Numbered from the stretch's first letter, positions 13,772 through 26,798 are shown. The stretch: DNA of 64,000 nucleotides from Gordionus sp. m RMFG-2023 (GCF_954871325.1 NC_088775.1:92853655-92917654), one strand, 5' to 3'. Notes: a model not told the origin generated them from the sequence alone. Made by a program: numbers and translations.

Positions 13772-16700
13772 ACTTTCTTTCTTTCTTACTTACTTACTTT
13801 CTTTCGGGAAGGAAAGGGAATGGAATGGAAGTCAAAACTTTCATTATTAGGATTTTTTTTTTGATCAATATAATTAATTTAATTTTTTTTTTGATTTTTT
13901 TTACCAAAATAAAATAAATATTTATTCAGTTTATAAATAAGTTTAAAAAATAAATAAATAATACTTTTCTTTAAGTCACGGGACGCCCAATGAAATGATA
14001 CCTAGACCGACGATTAAAATGTGCGCAACAATGAAAAACAGCTGAGGACGCCATTTTGATTACCCGTAATCATTATATAAAAAAAAATTTTAAACGAGAG
14101 ACCAATTTATTTCCTATGTCTGATGCAAACTTTATTTAAAGGAATTGTCTGCTGAATCATCGGGATGATTGAGAATTATTTACCAATATGGGTTTTACCA
14201 AAAATGGCGATTTCCAGCTGATTTGCATTCAACGACGCCTCCTAACGCATCATAATTAAACGCATCGTCAGTCTAGGTATCATTATATGCGGGGGCGGAC
14301 TGACCATAAGACCAGACGGGCATTTTGCCCACTAGACCGATCGAGATTATTATGTTCACGTTATCTTCTCTTATCATTTATTTTTAATGATATCTCTATG
14401 ATTTGAAATATCAGATTTTCCTTGAGAATTGTCATGTCGTTTACTCTATAATTTAAATGCACAATTTTTTTTTTAAAATGGAAGTGAGATTCCGTTCGAG
14501 TAGAGTTGAAAGCTGAGTTTTGATTTAATTTATTATATTATAATTTTTTTTTATACATTAGAAATTTAATAGAGCCAACATTTCTTGTTTCTAGCTTCAT
14601 TGAAATCAAATGAAATCCAGGTCGGTGAAACAGATAAGAAGGGATGGATGCTTGGGTGAAACAGAATAATTCATCTGGGCCAAAATAAGTTGAGAAAGGT
14701 GCAAAAAAATAGGTTAGATAAGGTGGTGGTCACGTGAATAAGCCCTTAGATGGATATATGGTAAAGAGAGCTTGTTCCCAATAACGATAAAGGCACCTCG
14801 ATTTATAATAGATATGAAATAATTTGAGACAAAATCTTGATAATTTATGTAAATTTAAGACTCTAGGTACAGCCATAATATATTTGCAAATTTTCGAAAT
14901 AATGGGGCCACTGCCATATCTTCACAAGCTGAAAAAAAAAATTAGGTACTTTGTCAGCATGAAAAATGATAGAAGATGCTAAAGTCTTCTGTATCATCGA
15001 TTATTACATCGATTCAAAATAAAGCAATAAAATGGCTTCTAATTTAAATGAAACACTTTTTAGTATTTAAAGCTCCCGGAGAAGTATCAGGGTACAGAAT
15101 TCTCTGCCCTAAAATAGAATAGGACGAGCAAAGCGAATATATAAGTGACAAATGCCAAGATAAACTTCCTAAAGCATCTTGATCTTTAAAGGTTCGGAGT
15201 ATTTCGTCCTATAAATTGATCAAATTATAAACAGCTTGTCGGAACGGCTCTCAGCGAATTGAGAGCTTTGAATGTGCAATATTTGCATCCTAGATATTTT
15301 GATGATATAAATAGTAAAGATATATATATATATATTGAGTGTTAAATTACGTAACGAATAATGTTCATTTGTCAGTGTATTCAAAGATTTGGTTACAGAA
15401 TTTATGTGAAACGGAGATTATCGTATATACAAGTGAGGAGTCAAATGAAAAAAAAATGGAATATTACAATACGATAATAACTCGGAGTGTGATAATAAAT
15501 GTAACAAAACAAGTGTTTAATATGCGTATATGAAATTTATACGCATACAAGTGACATAAATTATTTTTTTTTGGAATATGAATTTATGCAGGTTAGTTGC
15601 GAGAAAACATTTAGTAAATCGAAAAATTATAAAAATAAGCTGAGAGCTAGTATTGACCAAGAAAAATTAGAAAGCGTTTTCTGCGCCAAGGTTCAAAGCT
15701 AATGAGAGATTTATTAACGTAAAAATTATATATTTCCTTAATAGTTTTATTTGAATTTTTTTAATATCTATTTACCAGAGTTGTTAAAGAGATATAAAAA
15801 TGTGGTATCTGTATCTGGTTTGATTAAAATATCGGTATCTAGATATTATTTTAGACGATGTATCTGTATCTAGATCCATTTAAAAGGTATCTTTTAACAA
15901 CTCTGCTATTTACAATATGATCGGTGCCTGTTTTTATAGGTGCAGCAATTTTATGCGCTGTAATATTGTATAATAACTGCAATAATTTTATATGTGTAAT
16001 TAATTGATTTGATATATTGAGTATACATGTATTTTTTTTATATTTAACATGTGATGTATCGAAGAAGCGAACCCGGGCGAAGACCGGGCAAAAGCGGACC
16101 GAAGGCCCGCAAAAATGGGGGTATTGAGGCCGCTATAAAAAAAAGGCCCACGAGGCCCGTAGCCTCTCCAGTCCGCCCCTGATTATTTGTCATTGGGAAT
16201 GCCATTAGCTGTTAATCAGAGCGTTGAACATCTCTTTTAATGGAGGGTTAGATAGACCGGATATTAAGTGCGGGTAGCCATTATATCCTATATAATGGCC
16301 AAAAACGTAGAAGGTAGTTAGCGGTGTTAGGGGAGGAGGGGAGGGGGGTCGAATGGTAAGTTTTACGGGGTAGAACGGTAAAGGGAAGACATTGTTGTTA
16401 AGTTAGTTGATATGTTATTTGACAAAGAAGAGATTTCTAGATATATGTGCAAAGTTGAGTTATTTTTTTTTGCTATTTTTTTAAGTGGATGCATATGGCA
16501 AAACTCTCAGGTTGGGCCGGGTAGGATATTTAGTATTTTCCAGGACCGGAATATTTGTCTGCTGAGAATACCCGACCCGGTTGTTAAAATGTGCGAAAAT
16601 CCGCTACTGTTTTCTTAGATATAAGAGGCCTAACCCTTTTTTTTTATTACACAATGACAATTTTTAAATTTAAAAAAAAAACTGTCATTCTAATAAGAAC

Positions 16701-19057
16701 GGAAGTGAGGAGAAGTTGGATTTTTGATTTTTAAACGCAGTCCACAAAATGGCTAATACAGCTGATTTGTATATACGAACACTTTTTAATCACGAATCGT
16801 AAAATTTAGGCCGGGCGACAAGGAAGTCACGCTTCGTATTTTATCCATGCCTGAACTACGTCACATTTTAGTAAAGAAAATAAAAAACACGTGATCTAAT
16901 AATTTTTCAATTTTTAGAAATCGCGAGCAAAAATCATATGATTTTTTTAATGGACGTCACGTTTTTTTGACTTTCTTATCTGACTAAAATATAATAATTT
17001 TATTAATATTAAAGGTTGGCTCGGCCAAAAATATTTTAGCATAATTTATTCGACCCGGCCCAGCCCTAAAATCCGTTTGCCCGGTCCGGTCCGGCTTTGG
17101 TCCGAGCGGAACCGATCTCTAAATAATCATTACTTTTGAAAAGGGGAATTTTCCTGACGACACACTTTTCGTTTTTATTGGGGGACATCAAATCTGTCCA
17201 TTTTTTTCTGCATCTTTTGCCCATAGGATTTCTGTCGCTTTTTGCGACGTTTCTCGAGGATTGTGGTTTTTTCTTGTACAAAAAAGTAGCGAACTTTATT
17301 TTATCGTCGATACTATTATGGTCCCCTCCGATACTAATATTCGATAATTTATTTAAGCGACTTCGACGTACAAGATCTTCTTCGTATTTACCATTTGAAA
17401 GATAATCCTCGAAATTGTAATGAGCGTCGATCAGGTGATCCAAATAATAACTTTTTCGGTGTTTGTGTTTCTTCGGCAAAACGCCGGATGTATGGCGCCC
17501 CTTTCTAATTCCGCTTCTTACGAGAGAAACGTCGCAGGAGAGCGAATTCGATATGGATACGTTACCCAAGTGTCGGTTAAATCTGTTAGGCAATGTTTGT
17601 TCGTAACTAGAGTATTTATTATTCGGTAGGGTCAGTCTGGGGCAAGATGGTTTATGGTAAGAGTCATTTTGATCCGATACATTTCTCGATAAAACACTGA
17701 GGGGGAGTGAATTACATACCGAAAGCTGGCCGAATCTTTCGGTGAATTGGTAAGATAGAGGAGTCTCTTCGTAAGGTAGAGTTGCTCTGTAACGCGAGTG
17801 TTTAGTGGCGGCATCACGAATATCGTCAAGGGAGTCGAGGATAGAATTAGAATTTATCTTCTTCTCAAAATCTCGCTCCAAGTTACTCCCCAATTCTAAT
17901 TGGTCGGCGCTGTCGAGGCTATTAGTACTATCGGTGCGAGATTGAAGATCGATTGAGGATTTATAAGATAATCTAGTCAATATGGAGGGTAACGAGTTTG
18001 GCGGGGAAAAACCGTAATCGTAATGGTGATGCGTGTCGGAATATAGCCTTTGGATTTGATCAGGGCTGAAATCGTCTATATCCAATTGGGCGATCCCGTA
18101 ATCGTAGAAAGCTTCCCCTAGGTCTTCTTTGCAGTCGAAATTCCTGTCATGAAGATAACAGGTGTCCTTATCAACGAGATCAGTCAAAGAAGGTGGGAAA
18201 TTCTTACGGGGTTCGCGATGAAATTCTTTTCTAGGATCACGGCTATTATCGTATTCGCGACTAGAGTATTTGGACCCTTGGTAAGATTGACTTTCATTCT
18301 GATGGCGCGTATGATTTTGACGCGCCGGAAACGGACCGTCAAATGTTGAGCATTGTTTTTCGGGTTCGTTACCGTGGTTCATCCTCGCTAAACCCGAAAA
18401 TGCGCCTTCATTCAGTTTTAAATGACGGTGCTTGGTTCCTTTGTTGCGGTATAAGTCATTTCCGCCCATACTTTCTTGGCAATTGGATGCGTTACGAGCA
18501 TCCTCAGCTAACGATTCGTTGAATAAGGCGATTTTACGCGAATATGAGTTGGCATCGTCATCGTACTCGCAGCCATTTTTGTCGTACACGATAAGTGGCC
18601 CAAAAACGCTGCGATCATCTCGTTTCATATGAGTGGTCAGCCAAGATGGACAATTGTCTTCGTTTCTCGATAAAGTAGTATTATCATTATTAATATCAAT
18701 GTTTTTATAATCGTTATCGATTTTATTCGAGAAATTCGTGATAGTAGGATTAGAATAGTACCCCTCTTTCGTGTCCCTCTCGCCCGGAAATGCCATTAGG
18801 CGGTTCGCTTTCCGCGGATGTTCGTCGGTATCACCGTGGCGGGAAGCGTCGTTATATTTTTTGCTAACGAATTTCGAGTAACGGCGACGTTTTTGGTGAT
18901 ATTTGGGGGCGGTGCCCGCTTTACGATTTTTTTGTCTGGAGTCGGGCCTGAGGTAAGGGTTGGATCTGTTACCGTCAAATCGAATCATCCTATAAACGCC
19001 CGAGGCGGACGCGGCACCGTTCGATGACCTTAAACCGTATCCAGCGTCATTAGACAT
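2459..19057 (-). CDS. RUSC: RUSC1/2-like RUN-domain protein, 16 coding exons, about 2,282 aa
   Basis: Exons in order: 17134-19057, 12515-12837, 10877-11387, 10736-10783, 10106-10666, 9807-10060, 8947-9111, 8490-8542, about 7767-8253, 7281-about 7680, 5696-5803, 5120-5322, 4451-4625, 4062-4221, 3852-3981, 2459-3805. They sum to 6,849 nt in one open frame. The intron near 7.7 kb has alternative borders (86 nt or 62 nt). Residues 1 to about 1,650 are mostly Ser/Asn/Asp-rich and probably disordered, with a helical-looking stretch in exons 6-8. About residues 1,665-1,840 form a RUN domain: LGDNRENPEI, ELCPEIVRML, LWKFIND, NAFICGLLNLRHLGVWL and LLRYLPFRL line up with the RUSC2 pattern (LGDSRLSP, LCPALHAL, FHAFILGLLN, LPFHLDLLF) as I remember it. 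RUSC proteins are Rab-linked vesicle-transport adaptors. The last 449 codons are Ser/Asn-rich and show no SH3 domain, which vertebrate RUSC proteins carry there. The ATG at 19057 follows a TTTTAG acceptor, so a 5' UTR exon is likely. Confidence 0.75.
4950..5015. mobile_element. Truncated hAT-type miniature element, CAGAGTTG subfamily
   Basis: One terminus only: CAGAGTTGTTAAAAGATAC followed by AAATGGATCTAG and GATACAGATACATCGTC. These match the start of the full copies at 53,359 and 63,578. The opposite end is missing. It lies in an intron of the RUSC-like gene. Confidence 0.55.
5438..5643. mobile_element. Degenerate hAT-type miniature element, TAGTGTTG subfamily, in RUSC-like intron
   Basis: The element starts CAGTGTTGTTTAACGGCTCG and ends GCGCCGTTTAATAACACC, a recognisable inverted terminal pair. 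The interior shares AACTCAATATTT, ATCTCGAAG and CTGGCTAAAAT with the copies at 30.7-31.6 kb and 45.5 kb. It lies between coding exons 11 and 12. The target duplication is not clean. Confidence 0.5.
9672..9747. repeat. GC-rich CCGGGCCGGG element fragment in RUSC-like intron
   Basis: It begins CAGAGACCGGCAAACCC and contains the word CCCGGGCCGGG separated by ATATAAAA, repeated three times. It stands out sharply from the AT-rich surroundings. The start matches the terminus of the fuller copy at 38,408-38,559. The right terminus is not recognisable. Confidence 0.5.
13030..13810 (+). repeat. Dispersed repeat, copy 1 (inverted partner at 19.69-20.58 kb)
   Basis: Begins and ends with CTTT tracts (13031-13047 and 13701-13805). 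Between them lie a palindrome AAAAGTATCGTGATACTTTT, GGTCCCCAACTCAAAG, TAATCACATGACCTGTCAG and TTTCAGCCGGAAATTCCC. All of these recur in reverse complement at 19,690-20,580. No ORF other than CTTT-encoded FFLS repeats is present. Confidence 0.8.
13701..13805 (+). repeat. (CTTT)n microsatellite
   Basis: About 25 tandem CTTT units with a few TTAC variants at the right edge. It forms one border of the dispersed repeat copy 1. The apparent ORF across it (LSFFLSFF) is an artefact. Confidence 0.95.
13994..14284. mobile_element. Short non-autonomous element, GATACCTAGAC termini (family C), copy 1
   Basis: Inverted ends AATGATACCTAGACCGACGA and TCGTCAGTCTAGGTATCATT. The interior contains CAGCTG, AAAATGGCG and CGAGAGACCAATTTATT. 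Related copies lie at about 37,301-37,550, 59,285-59,406 and 61,850-62,176. No coding capacity. Superfamily not assigned. Confidence 0.75.
15776..15905. mobile_element. hAT-type miniature element (CAGAGTTG subfamily), 8-bp target duplication
   Basis: Termini CAGAGTTGTTAAAGAGATA and GTATCTTTTAACAACTCTG are inverted, and the element is flanked by CTATTTAC at 15768-15775 and 15906-15913. The interior is built from variants of GTATCTGTATCTAGAT. An 8-bp duplication with CAGAG ends is the hAT signature. Length is 130 bp and there is no ORF. Confidence 0.9.
17012..17121. repeat. GC-rich CCGG-word element abutting the first coding exon's donor
   Basis: Contains CGACCCGGCCCAGCCC and CCCGGTCCGGTCCGGC and ends AACCGATCTCTA. 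The CTCTA/CTCTG end resembles the GC-rich elements at 9,672 and 38,408. It ends about 12 bases from the splice donor at 17133. Confidence 0.5.
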
Positions 19058-19689
19058 TTTCTAAAAATAATAATTTATTTATTTTTATAAATTTTACGAT
19101 AATTATATATTTTTTAAACTTTTATATTTAGAAAATAAAAAATAAAAATTCCGATAAATATAAATTATATATATTTATTTTTATTATTTTTTATATTTTT
19201 TCCCGATAAATTTTATTTTATTATACGACAAACAAAATTTAAGTATGGGGGGGAGGGGTAGCTATGATACGGGGTACATATGACACTAATCATTTTATTT
19301 ATTTTAAAAAAAAAATTCCGATAATATTATAGACAGTATTTTCAAAAACCATTTCCCTCGTGGTGTCTATTTTTCATTTCCCTTTATCACATTATAATAA
19401 ACTAATATTTATGGTATTTTTTATATTTTATTACAAGGAATATTATCGATTATTTAATATCAAAAATAAAATAAAAAATTTAAAAAATTGTTTTTAGGTT
19501 TTTTTTCCCATGTTTCGAGGGGAGCAAAAGAAATAAAATAAAAAAATATATTTGATTGGTTGGATTTAAAATGTCCATTATATTTTGGTATTAGTTGTGA
19601 ACGGACCAGGGTAATATGGGTAAATATAAATAGTATCCGTAGAATGGAGTAGAATTAGAATATAATAGAATGGAATGGAATAGAAAGAG

Positions 19690-19696
19690 AGAACGG

Positions 19697-19766
<70 letters not shown>

Positions 19767-20503
19767 CAAAACTTTATTTTAAAACACAATATTGATATAT
19801 TTAAGAAAGAAAGATAAAAAATTTTGTTAAATTTTGCGAAAAAAATATATTCTTCAGAGAATTACAATTTCAGAAAAAGAGGGAATTTCCGGCTGAAAGC
19901 CTCAAAAAATACTGAGATCTCAAAATTTTTAGAATGAATTATGAATAAAAATAAAAAAAAATAATAATTTGGAAAGAAGAAAAAAATTAAAGAAATCAAA
20001 TAACAAAAGAGAACAATTAATTGGAAAGAAAATAAAGTGAAAAGAAGTGAAAATAATTTATGGGGGGAAAAAAAGAGAATGGAGAAGAGATAAAATACAA
20101 ATAGCAAGAATTTTTAAAAAGATTAGAAAGAATAATAAAGGGGGAAAAAATAGTTTAAAAAAAATATACTATGTACAAAATCTTGGTCACTGACAGGTCA
20201 TGTGATTATAAATAGACGAATAGGAATTTTTCTAAAAAAAATCAGATGTTTTAATATCAATTTCTTTGAGTTGGGGACCATAAATCGAAGCCCTAAAATA
20301 AAAATTATATTTATAAACATTTTAACCTTTTCAAAACATCAATCAAATAAAATAAGTGAACGTTAGTTTTTGAAAAAGTATCACGATACTTTTATTATTT
20401 ACTAGTGAGTTTTCACTTTCAAAGATACTATTACGGCAACCGATTATTATGAATCGATCATATATTACAATGATTCAAAATTAATTTGGTAATATCGTAG
20501 AAA

Positions 20504-20575
<72 letters not shown>

Positions 20576-20580
20576 GCAGA
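19690..20580 (-). repeat. Dispersed repeat, copy 2 (inverted partner of 13.03-13.81 kb)
   Basis: Reverse complement of copy 1: GAAA tracts at both ends (19697-19766 and 20505-20574), TCTGACAGGTCATGTG-like and CTTTGAGTTGGGGACC blocks, and AAAGTATCACGATACTTTT. Copy 2 carries about 100 bp near its right end that copy 1 lacks. The pair brackets the 1.9 kb first coding exon of the RUSC-like gene. Confidence 0.8.
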
Positions 20581-21802
20581 CTAATTATCTAACTTTGAGA
20601 CCCACCCCCCCAAACACCCACACAAATACTAGAATGTAAATAATTTAATTTTTAGACCAATAGCAATCTCAACCAATAGCAATTTAATGCCAAACTACAT
20701 TTCATTTATATTTAAAACATTAGGCGTCATGGTACCAATGAAATCAGGTATTTCCTATTTTATCGGTTCCAATTCCGAATAGTTAACCGGAAGCTTGAAC
20801 CGTTAACTATCCGAACACCTGACCCGAAAGTTTCGGTTTAGATCTCCGGTTATGACTCTCTTTTTATTTGGGAACACAACTTGGTTGTGCATATAATTAA
20901 TACTATGTTTACTCTTTTTCCTAGAGTAATTTTTTTTTATATATATAAAATTAAATATTATTTATTCATTTTGGATTTACAGGGTTAGAATGATATACTT
21001 TATTCGTTACTTAAAAGTATCGCGATACTTTATTCGTTGATAAAAGAGCTATTTTACTGCCCTAAATTTAGATTCAAAATTGTAAATGAAATAAAACTAA
21101 TCGTTTGTCCGAGTTCTTCCTCCTTCTACTTCTGCCCACATCCGTCTAGACCCACCCGCCACCGCCAACCCCCTACCCCAATCAGCTGATGAACATATAT
21201 AAAATGGCTAACTCACTCCCTCATATTTCCTGACGCATTAAATTTATTATGTTAAAAAAATACATATATATATTATAATTATATTCAAAAGTAAACTTTC
21301 TCGAAAAATAATATTTTCCTAGAGGGTCATAAAATTTTTTTAACGAACTAGGAATGTGAAAAAGGTCACATTTTATTTCCATCCTTCCTTATTCCATCAG
21401 TCCATAAATAAAAAAAAAAATAAATAAATTTTAAAAAATCAATAAAAATCAAAACAAATATTGATTATTTTTTTTTAAAAAAAAACCGATTAATCATTCA
21501 TAGAGTGTAAAGAGGAATTTACTCTTGTGCCAATTGATTGATTATCGATAACTTAGCCGAATAATGTGACGTTTATTAAATTGACAGGTTTCGGGCATGC
21601 GAAATCGAATAGAATTCCGAATATTTGAGGGTTGGGAATTGTCATTTCGATTAACTTATTGATTTTGAGAAATCAATCATTTTTATAACGTTCATGTATC
21701 ATTTCAAGTGGAACGAATATGAATTGTAAAACGATGGATAAAGACGATAAGAAATTTCAGAATTTTTTTTAGGAAAATTACGAGAAACCGTGGACTTAGT
21801 TG

Positions 21803-21935
21803 ACCATTTCCGACCTGCGAATGATTAAACGGGCGGACGGTTATTCCACCTTTTCCGAACTGCGAATAATTGAACCGGGCGGACGGTTATTCCGCCTTTT
21901 CCGAACTGCGAATAATTGAACCGGGCCGGCGTTTA
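21803..21935. repeat. GC-rich tandem repeat, about 2.7 units of 45-50 bp
   Basis: Units start TTCCGAACTGCGAATAATTG and run into AACCGGGCGGACGGTTATTC before CGCCTT. The first unit is diverged (CCGACCTGCGAATGATTAAA) and the last is cut short. It sits isolated in AT-rich DNA. Confidence 0.8.
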
Positions 21936-22312
21936 TTCGATTATTTATATCATTTCGCAAATTTAAAGATAATTATTTTTATTAAAATAACACGCGTTTA
22001 ACCATAACTTAAATATATTTTTATTTTTTTAAAAAAAAAATAAAATTAAAATAATGAATTTTTTATTTATTAATTTTTTTTAATTTTTATTACTAAGATT
22101 TGCTACGATATGTCCTTGAATGGATGGATGAATTTTTTAAGTTATCTTTCACTTTATTTTGTGTAAAATATTTATTTCAACTTTTCAATATTTTTTATTT
22201 TTATTTTATTTTATTTTCTTTTCTTTTTATATATTATTTTTGTTTGTTTTATTATTTTTTTTACACTCAAACCTTTTATTCAATAATTGACATTCCCTTA
22301 AGAAACAAAGCA

Positions 22313-22462
<150 letters not shown>

Positions 22463-23502
22463 CCCTAAATAAAGAAAGTCTCATTTAAGAAATAATCTTC
22501 CTATAATTGATTATCAGTATTTCTTTCCTGTTGTAGTCTTGAGTATTTCCTCCCCAATCATCTTCGTATCAACCTTTCGTTTTGCTTTATTGGTATAAAA
22601 CCACCGTCACCACTCAACCAGCTTCTTTCAGGGCATTTGCTGGAGTTTAAATAAAGTAAAATTTTGATCAACGCATGCGCGAAAAAATATAAATGATTAC
22701 ACTCGCTATAGAAATTGGCGTTGCAAAGCAGAGGCAACTCGAGGCCGCCGAATTGATTGACAGTTTTTAAAAATTAGTGTCCTAATCGGATTTATCCAAA
22801 TCCGTTCGAGCTATATCCGATCGAACTCGGATAGATATTCGGTTTGGCCGGACTAGAATTCGAAATTCGAAATGCTTGTCCTCAATCTTCCCCCCCCCCC
22901 ACCGAATTCTGTAAATGAAAGTACAAGCCAATAATTCTTTTTTTCTAATATAAGGTCGGAATTATTGGACATCAGTGTAGATAGAACCTTCTAACCCTAC
23001 CCCTCCTGACTCCCATAACACAATTGATTTATTTTCTTCTTTAGAAACTAAATTATATATTGATTAATTTATAAATACTAAATAATAAAAATACACTTTA
23101 TAAAATTAAAAAAAAATTACTTTATCATTTACAATTTTATTATGTGTGTTGTGTATGTATACGTTAAAAGTTTATATATATAATACGATTTAAAAAATTT
23201 TTTTAACATTATCTAATAATCCTTTTTACTATATTGTTATATGTAATGTGTAGTAGTAATACTAAATAAATACTAACATCTTATAACGTAATTGGAACAG
23301 CTGCTTTAGACCTATTTTTATATAATAATATTAGAAATGATATAATATAATATAATATATGAAAAATTAGTGGGAAAAATATTTAAAAAAATGTAATTAA
23401 AAAAATGATTGTATTTTTTAAAAAAACTATATAAAAATTTAGGGATTTTTATATTATTTTGGAAAATGAATTGAGATTTTAATTTCTTTATTTTTGCTTG
23501 AA

Positions 23503-23655
23503 CTCTATTCTATTCTATTCTTATTCTATTCTATTTCTTATATTTTATTCTATTCTATTTCTTATTATATTATATTATATTCTTTCTTATTCTATTCTAT
23601 TCTATTTCTTATTCCATTCTATTTCTTACTCTATTCTATTCTATTCTATTCTACT
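23503..23655 (+). repeat. (TTCTA)n imperfect repeat
   Basis: Repeated TTCTATTCTATT with interspersed TTTCTTA units. No coding potential. Confidence 0.85.
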
Positions 23656-25149
23656 ATTTTCTTTTCTTTTACTTTTTTTTTTCATTTTAATATTCTATTT
23701 TCATTTCGTATCCGATTGAGATGTGTTATCTAATAAGGGAATTATAAAATATTTTGGTGACAAATCTATTTTTTTTTTCCTCGCAACAAATTAAAAATAT
23801 TTTTTTAATTGGGGGATTTAAATATTTAATTAGACACCCTCAATTTTTCAAAATATGCCTTTTTCCCGATAAAATTTAAAAATAATTTTTACAAATCAAA
23901 AGAAAGAAATAAAATAAAATAAAAGAATAAAATAAAAAAATAAAAAAAAAGATAAATTTAGTTTTTATCGAGAAAAGGATCAAAATATTGAGAAAATGGC
24001 ACCCTAATTATTCGTTATTTAAAATGCCTCCTTCTTTACCAGAGTTGCTAAAGTATCTACTCAAGGGGTCAGATCTACCCGACCCTAGCCCGAAGAACCA
24101 TCCCCTGCAAAAAATTATTATTATAATGACTTTAATTTCACTACTTATTCGTATAACTTTTATACGGACATTTTAGATTTTCTTGACCCTCGAAGATTCT
24201 GGACGTTTCCAAATACCGGTTAATTCGAGTTCGAATCTATCGGATAGCCCGCCAGATTTAAGCCCGCGCAAAAGACCGCTGCATTTTGTATGCCATTGGA
24301 AAAACCTTCTCTGCAGTGGATGCAATGTCGCCCGAGGAAACATGTGTTTTTTTAACCGGGCATTTTAGTAAAATTTTTTCAACGATGTCATCTTTTAAAA
24401 AAAAACACTCCCAGAGGAAGTGTATTTCTTAGTCCCTTCACAATGTTACCACTTCTGACATGATTATACTACTTTTAAATATACTTCCTACATTGAGTGA
24501 AGTCTAAATATCTGCTCTTCGTACAAGCTCTTGCCTTAGAAAATCCGCTAAGCTATGAGGGACCAAAATCTCCAAGCTGATTTTTTATTCTTCTTCCGCT
24601 AAATAGTATATCCCGCCATTTTTTTCTAAGCCAACTATAAATTAGAAGGCGAAAAATGAGTGACATTATAGATCAATTTGCCAACCAATAAGGGTGCTCA
24701 TCGATATCAAAAATTTATATCATTGATTAACGTTCGTATAATTTGATTGGTTAGAGTTTTAAAAAAAATATGTGAGCCTATGAGAAATCGATTCCAAATC
24801 CCGGAAGTCTGTGAATTCCATCCTCGGCAGAATCTAGAAAATAAAATGATACTTAAAAAAACATCTGATATTATACATTTCATATAAAAAGATTCAAAAG
24901 GTTGACATGTACAAATTAGCTTACCACTTTATATGGATGTAGATAGATACTGAATATTCTAATAAGGAATACCAGGTAGAGTAAACTTTACTTAAAATTT
25001 AAATGGTTCGGACATGTGACGATAACTCAACTTATAAAAACAAGTGACACGTACTATAAAAATAGTGTCACGCCATTAATAAAACTATAAATATTAAATG
25101 ATGTAAAATACATAAACAACAATTTATGATCAAAATGATCAAAACTTGG

Positions 25150-25432
25150 ATTTGTATAAATCCCCATACGACCCCACAAATGTATTCTAGCATGTGTAGA
25201 GTATTTACCCTAGAAATTTCAGCCAATTTCAGCCATAGACATTTTTTAGCATTTTAATTAGAAGTAAGTTTTCTAAAGTTCCTGGCAAAATATGCTGAGA
25301 TTTATAGGGTAAAATAATCTACACATGCTAGAATCCATTTCCGGTTAAATCGAATTTTTAAATTTTTTTTTAAAATCCCACTCGGCAAAGGATTTAAAAT
25401 CCTGAGATTCCGAATCCCCATACGACATATAT
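25150..25432. mobile_element. Palindromic short element with CCCCATACGAC ends
   Basis: Outer ends ATAAATCCCCATACGACC and CCGAATCCCCATACGACA carry the same word in direct orientation. Inner arms ATTCTAGCATGTGTAGA and TCTACACATGCTAGAAT are perfect inverted repeats at about 25,177-25,193 and 25,318-25,334. A TTTCCGGTTA block links it to the element at 32,330. The same terminal word, inverted, occurs at about 62,488. No ORF. Confidence 0.55.
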
Positions 25433-26798
25433 TATATATATATACTTTTCCATATAATTATCAAATTTTAAATTATCTATAAGTTATTATTCGATCTAAT
25501 TGACCCTTTAATATAATTTTAAATATAAATACGCTTATATTATTTCACGACAAATATATTGTTTAAATAAACGTTGAACAACCTTTATAACATATAACAT
25601 AATCTTATTTCGCACCAAGTTCAAGTTCGTTCATCGAATCCTTTTTGTTTGCTCTCGTTCCCTCGCTGGAATATCGGCGACTTTTGGCTTGATCGTTTCC
25701 CGAATTTATATTGTCATCTATCATTTATCGATTCGCGTTAAACTAGCTCACCACCCTTTGTTCGTTAGTTGATGCACGTGTTCTCGTATCATATTTTTCT
25801 TTTTCTTCTACATTTCTAAGTGAAGAAGAGAGGAGTAAGAAAGAGGGAATCTACTCCTCCCATTACCCGCAAAAGAGTGTTAGTAATAATAATGTACCTG
25901 ACGCCCTGGGTTAGATAATTTAAGAAGAAGAAAAAAGTATATGTCTTATGTTAGGTAAATATATCCTTGGAAGATAAACGCTATGTCTATATAGCGTGTT
26001 CTATTCCGGAGGCTTGTAACATCGGCCCCTGAAACCCATAATCCTTAGGACCTTAATATCGTTTTGTTTGATTTTTTCCTGTTTCCTTCCTTCTTTTTAC
26101 CTTCATTAATTTTTGCCATTCACCTAGAGCCAATATCTTGTGTTCCCCAATAGATCTAGGGATCCTCACTATGTTTACCACATTATCATCATCATAGAGA
26201 ACTTATTATCTTCTTGATATAGCAATATAAATCTCTTACCTTATCTAGCACGTTCGTCATAGATCTGTCCAATACGAGAGAATTTCATTTAATTATGCCG
26301 TTTTACTCTTCCCAAGTATACCAACAAACCTTGAACCCAGATGAATCAAAACAAGTGAGTGGATCTCACCCAATACCGTTTTTGTAGATAGTCTGATTTA
26401 GCTGAGCAAAAAAAAGTAAGATACAAGAAAATACCGTTTAATTCTAAAATTGTTTAAAATTTTTTTTAAAAAAAATATTGTAATCGAGGCATTTGATCAA
26501 CGTACACTCCTACAAAATGGCGCTACAGCTGATTTCAATGTGAGAACATTTTTTATGCACGAATTGCCAATCTATTGTTATAAATGTGTATCATTGGATG
26601 ACAGGAAAACGACTATATTTTAATTATGGAGATTAAATATATATTAGGTAAATAGAGACTGGAGCGGAGTGCGGCAAAATATATTAAAAATTACTATATA
26701 AATTTTGATTTGTGATATATTTTGAGTAAATATTATGCGTAATAGAGTTGAGCATATTTTTATTAAATAAGTAATCCCCTACAAAATTTAATTTTTCT

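Larger units (their letters stand above)
12838..17133 (-). other. 4.3 kb first coding intron of the RUSC-like gene, packed with repeats
   Basis: No coding sequence is seen. The intron holds one arm of a dispersed inverted repeat (about 13,030-13,810), a GATACCTAG element (13,994-14,284), a CAGAGTTG hAT-type element (15,776-15,905) and a GC-rich CCGG element (about 17,012-17,121) that ends only about a dozen bases from the splice donor of the 1.9 kb first coding exon. Confidence 0.6.

Noticed and set aside
17136-18978. Plus- and minus-strand ORFs overlapping 17.1-19.0 kb
   Set aside because: Shadows of the 641-codon first coding exon of the RUSC-like gene.
23988-24368. Two adjacent plus-strand ORFs
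   Set aside because: The first overlaps a CAGAGTTGCTAAAGTATC transposon-like end. Both show repeat-derived sequence and no domain.
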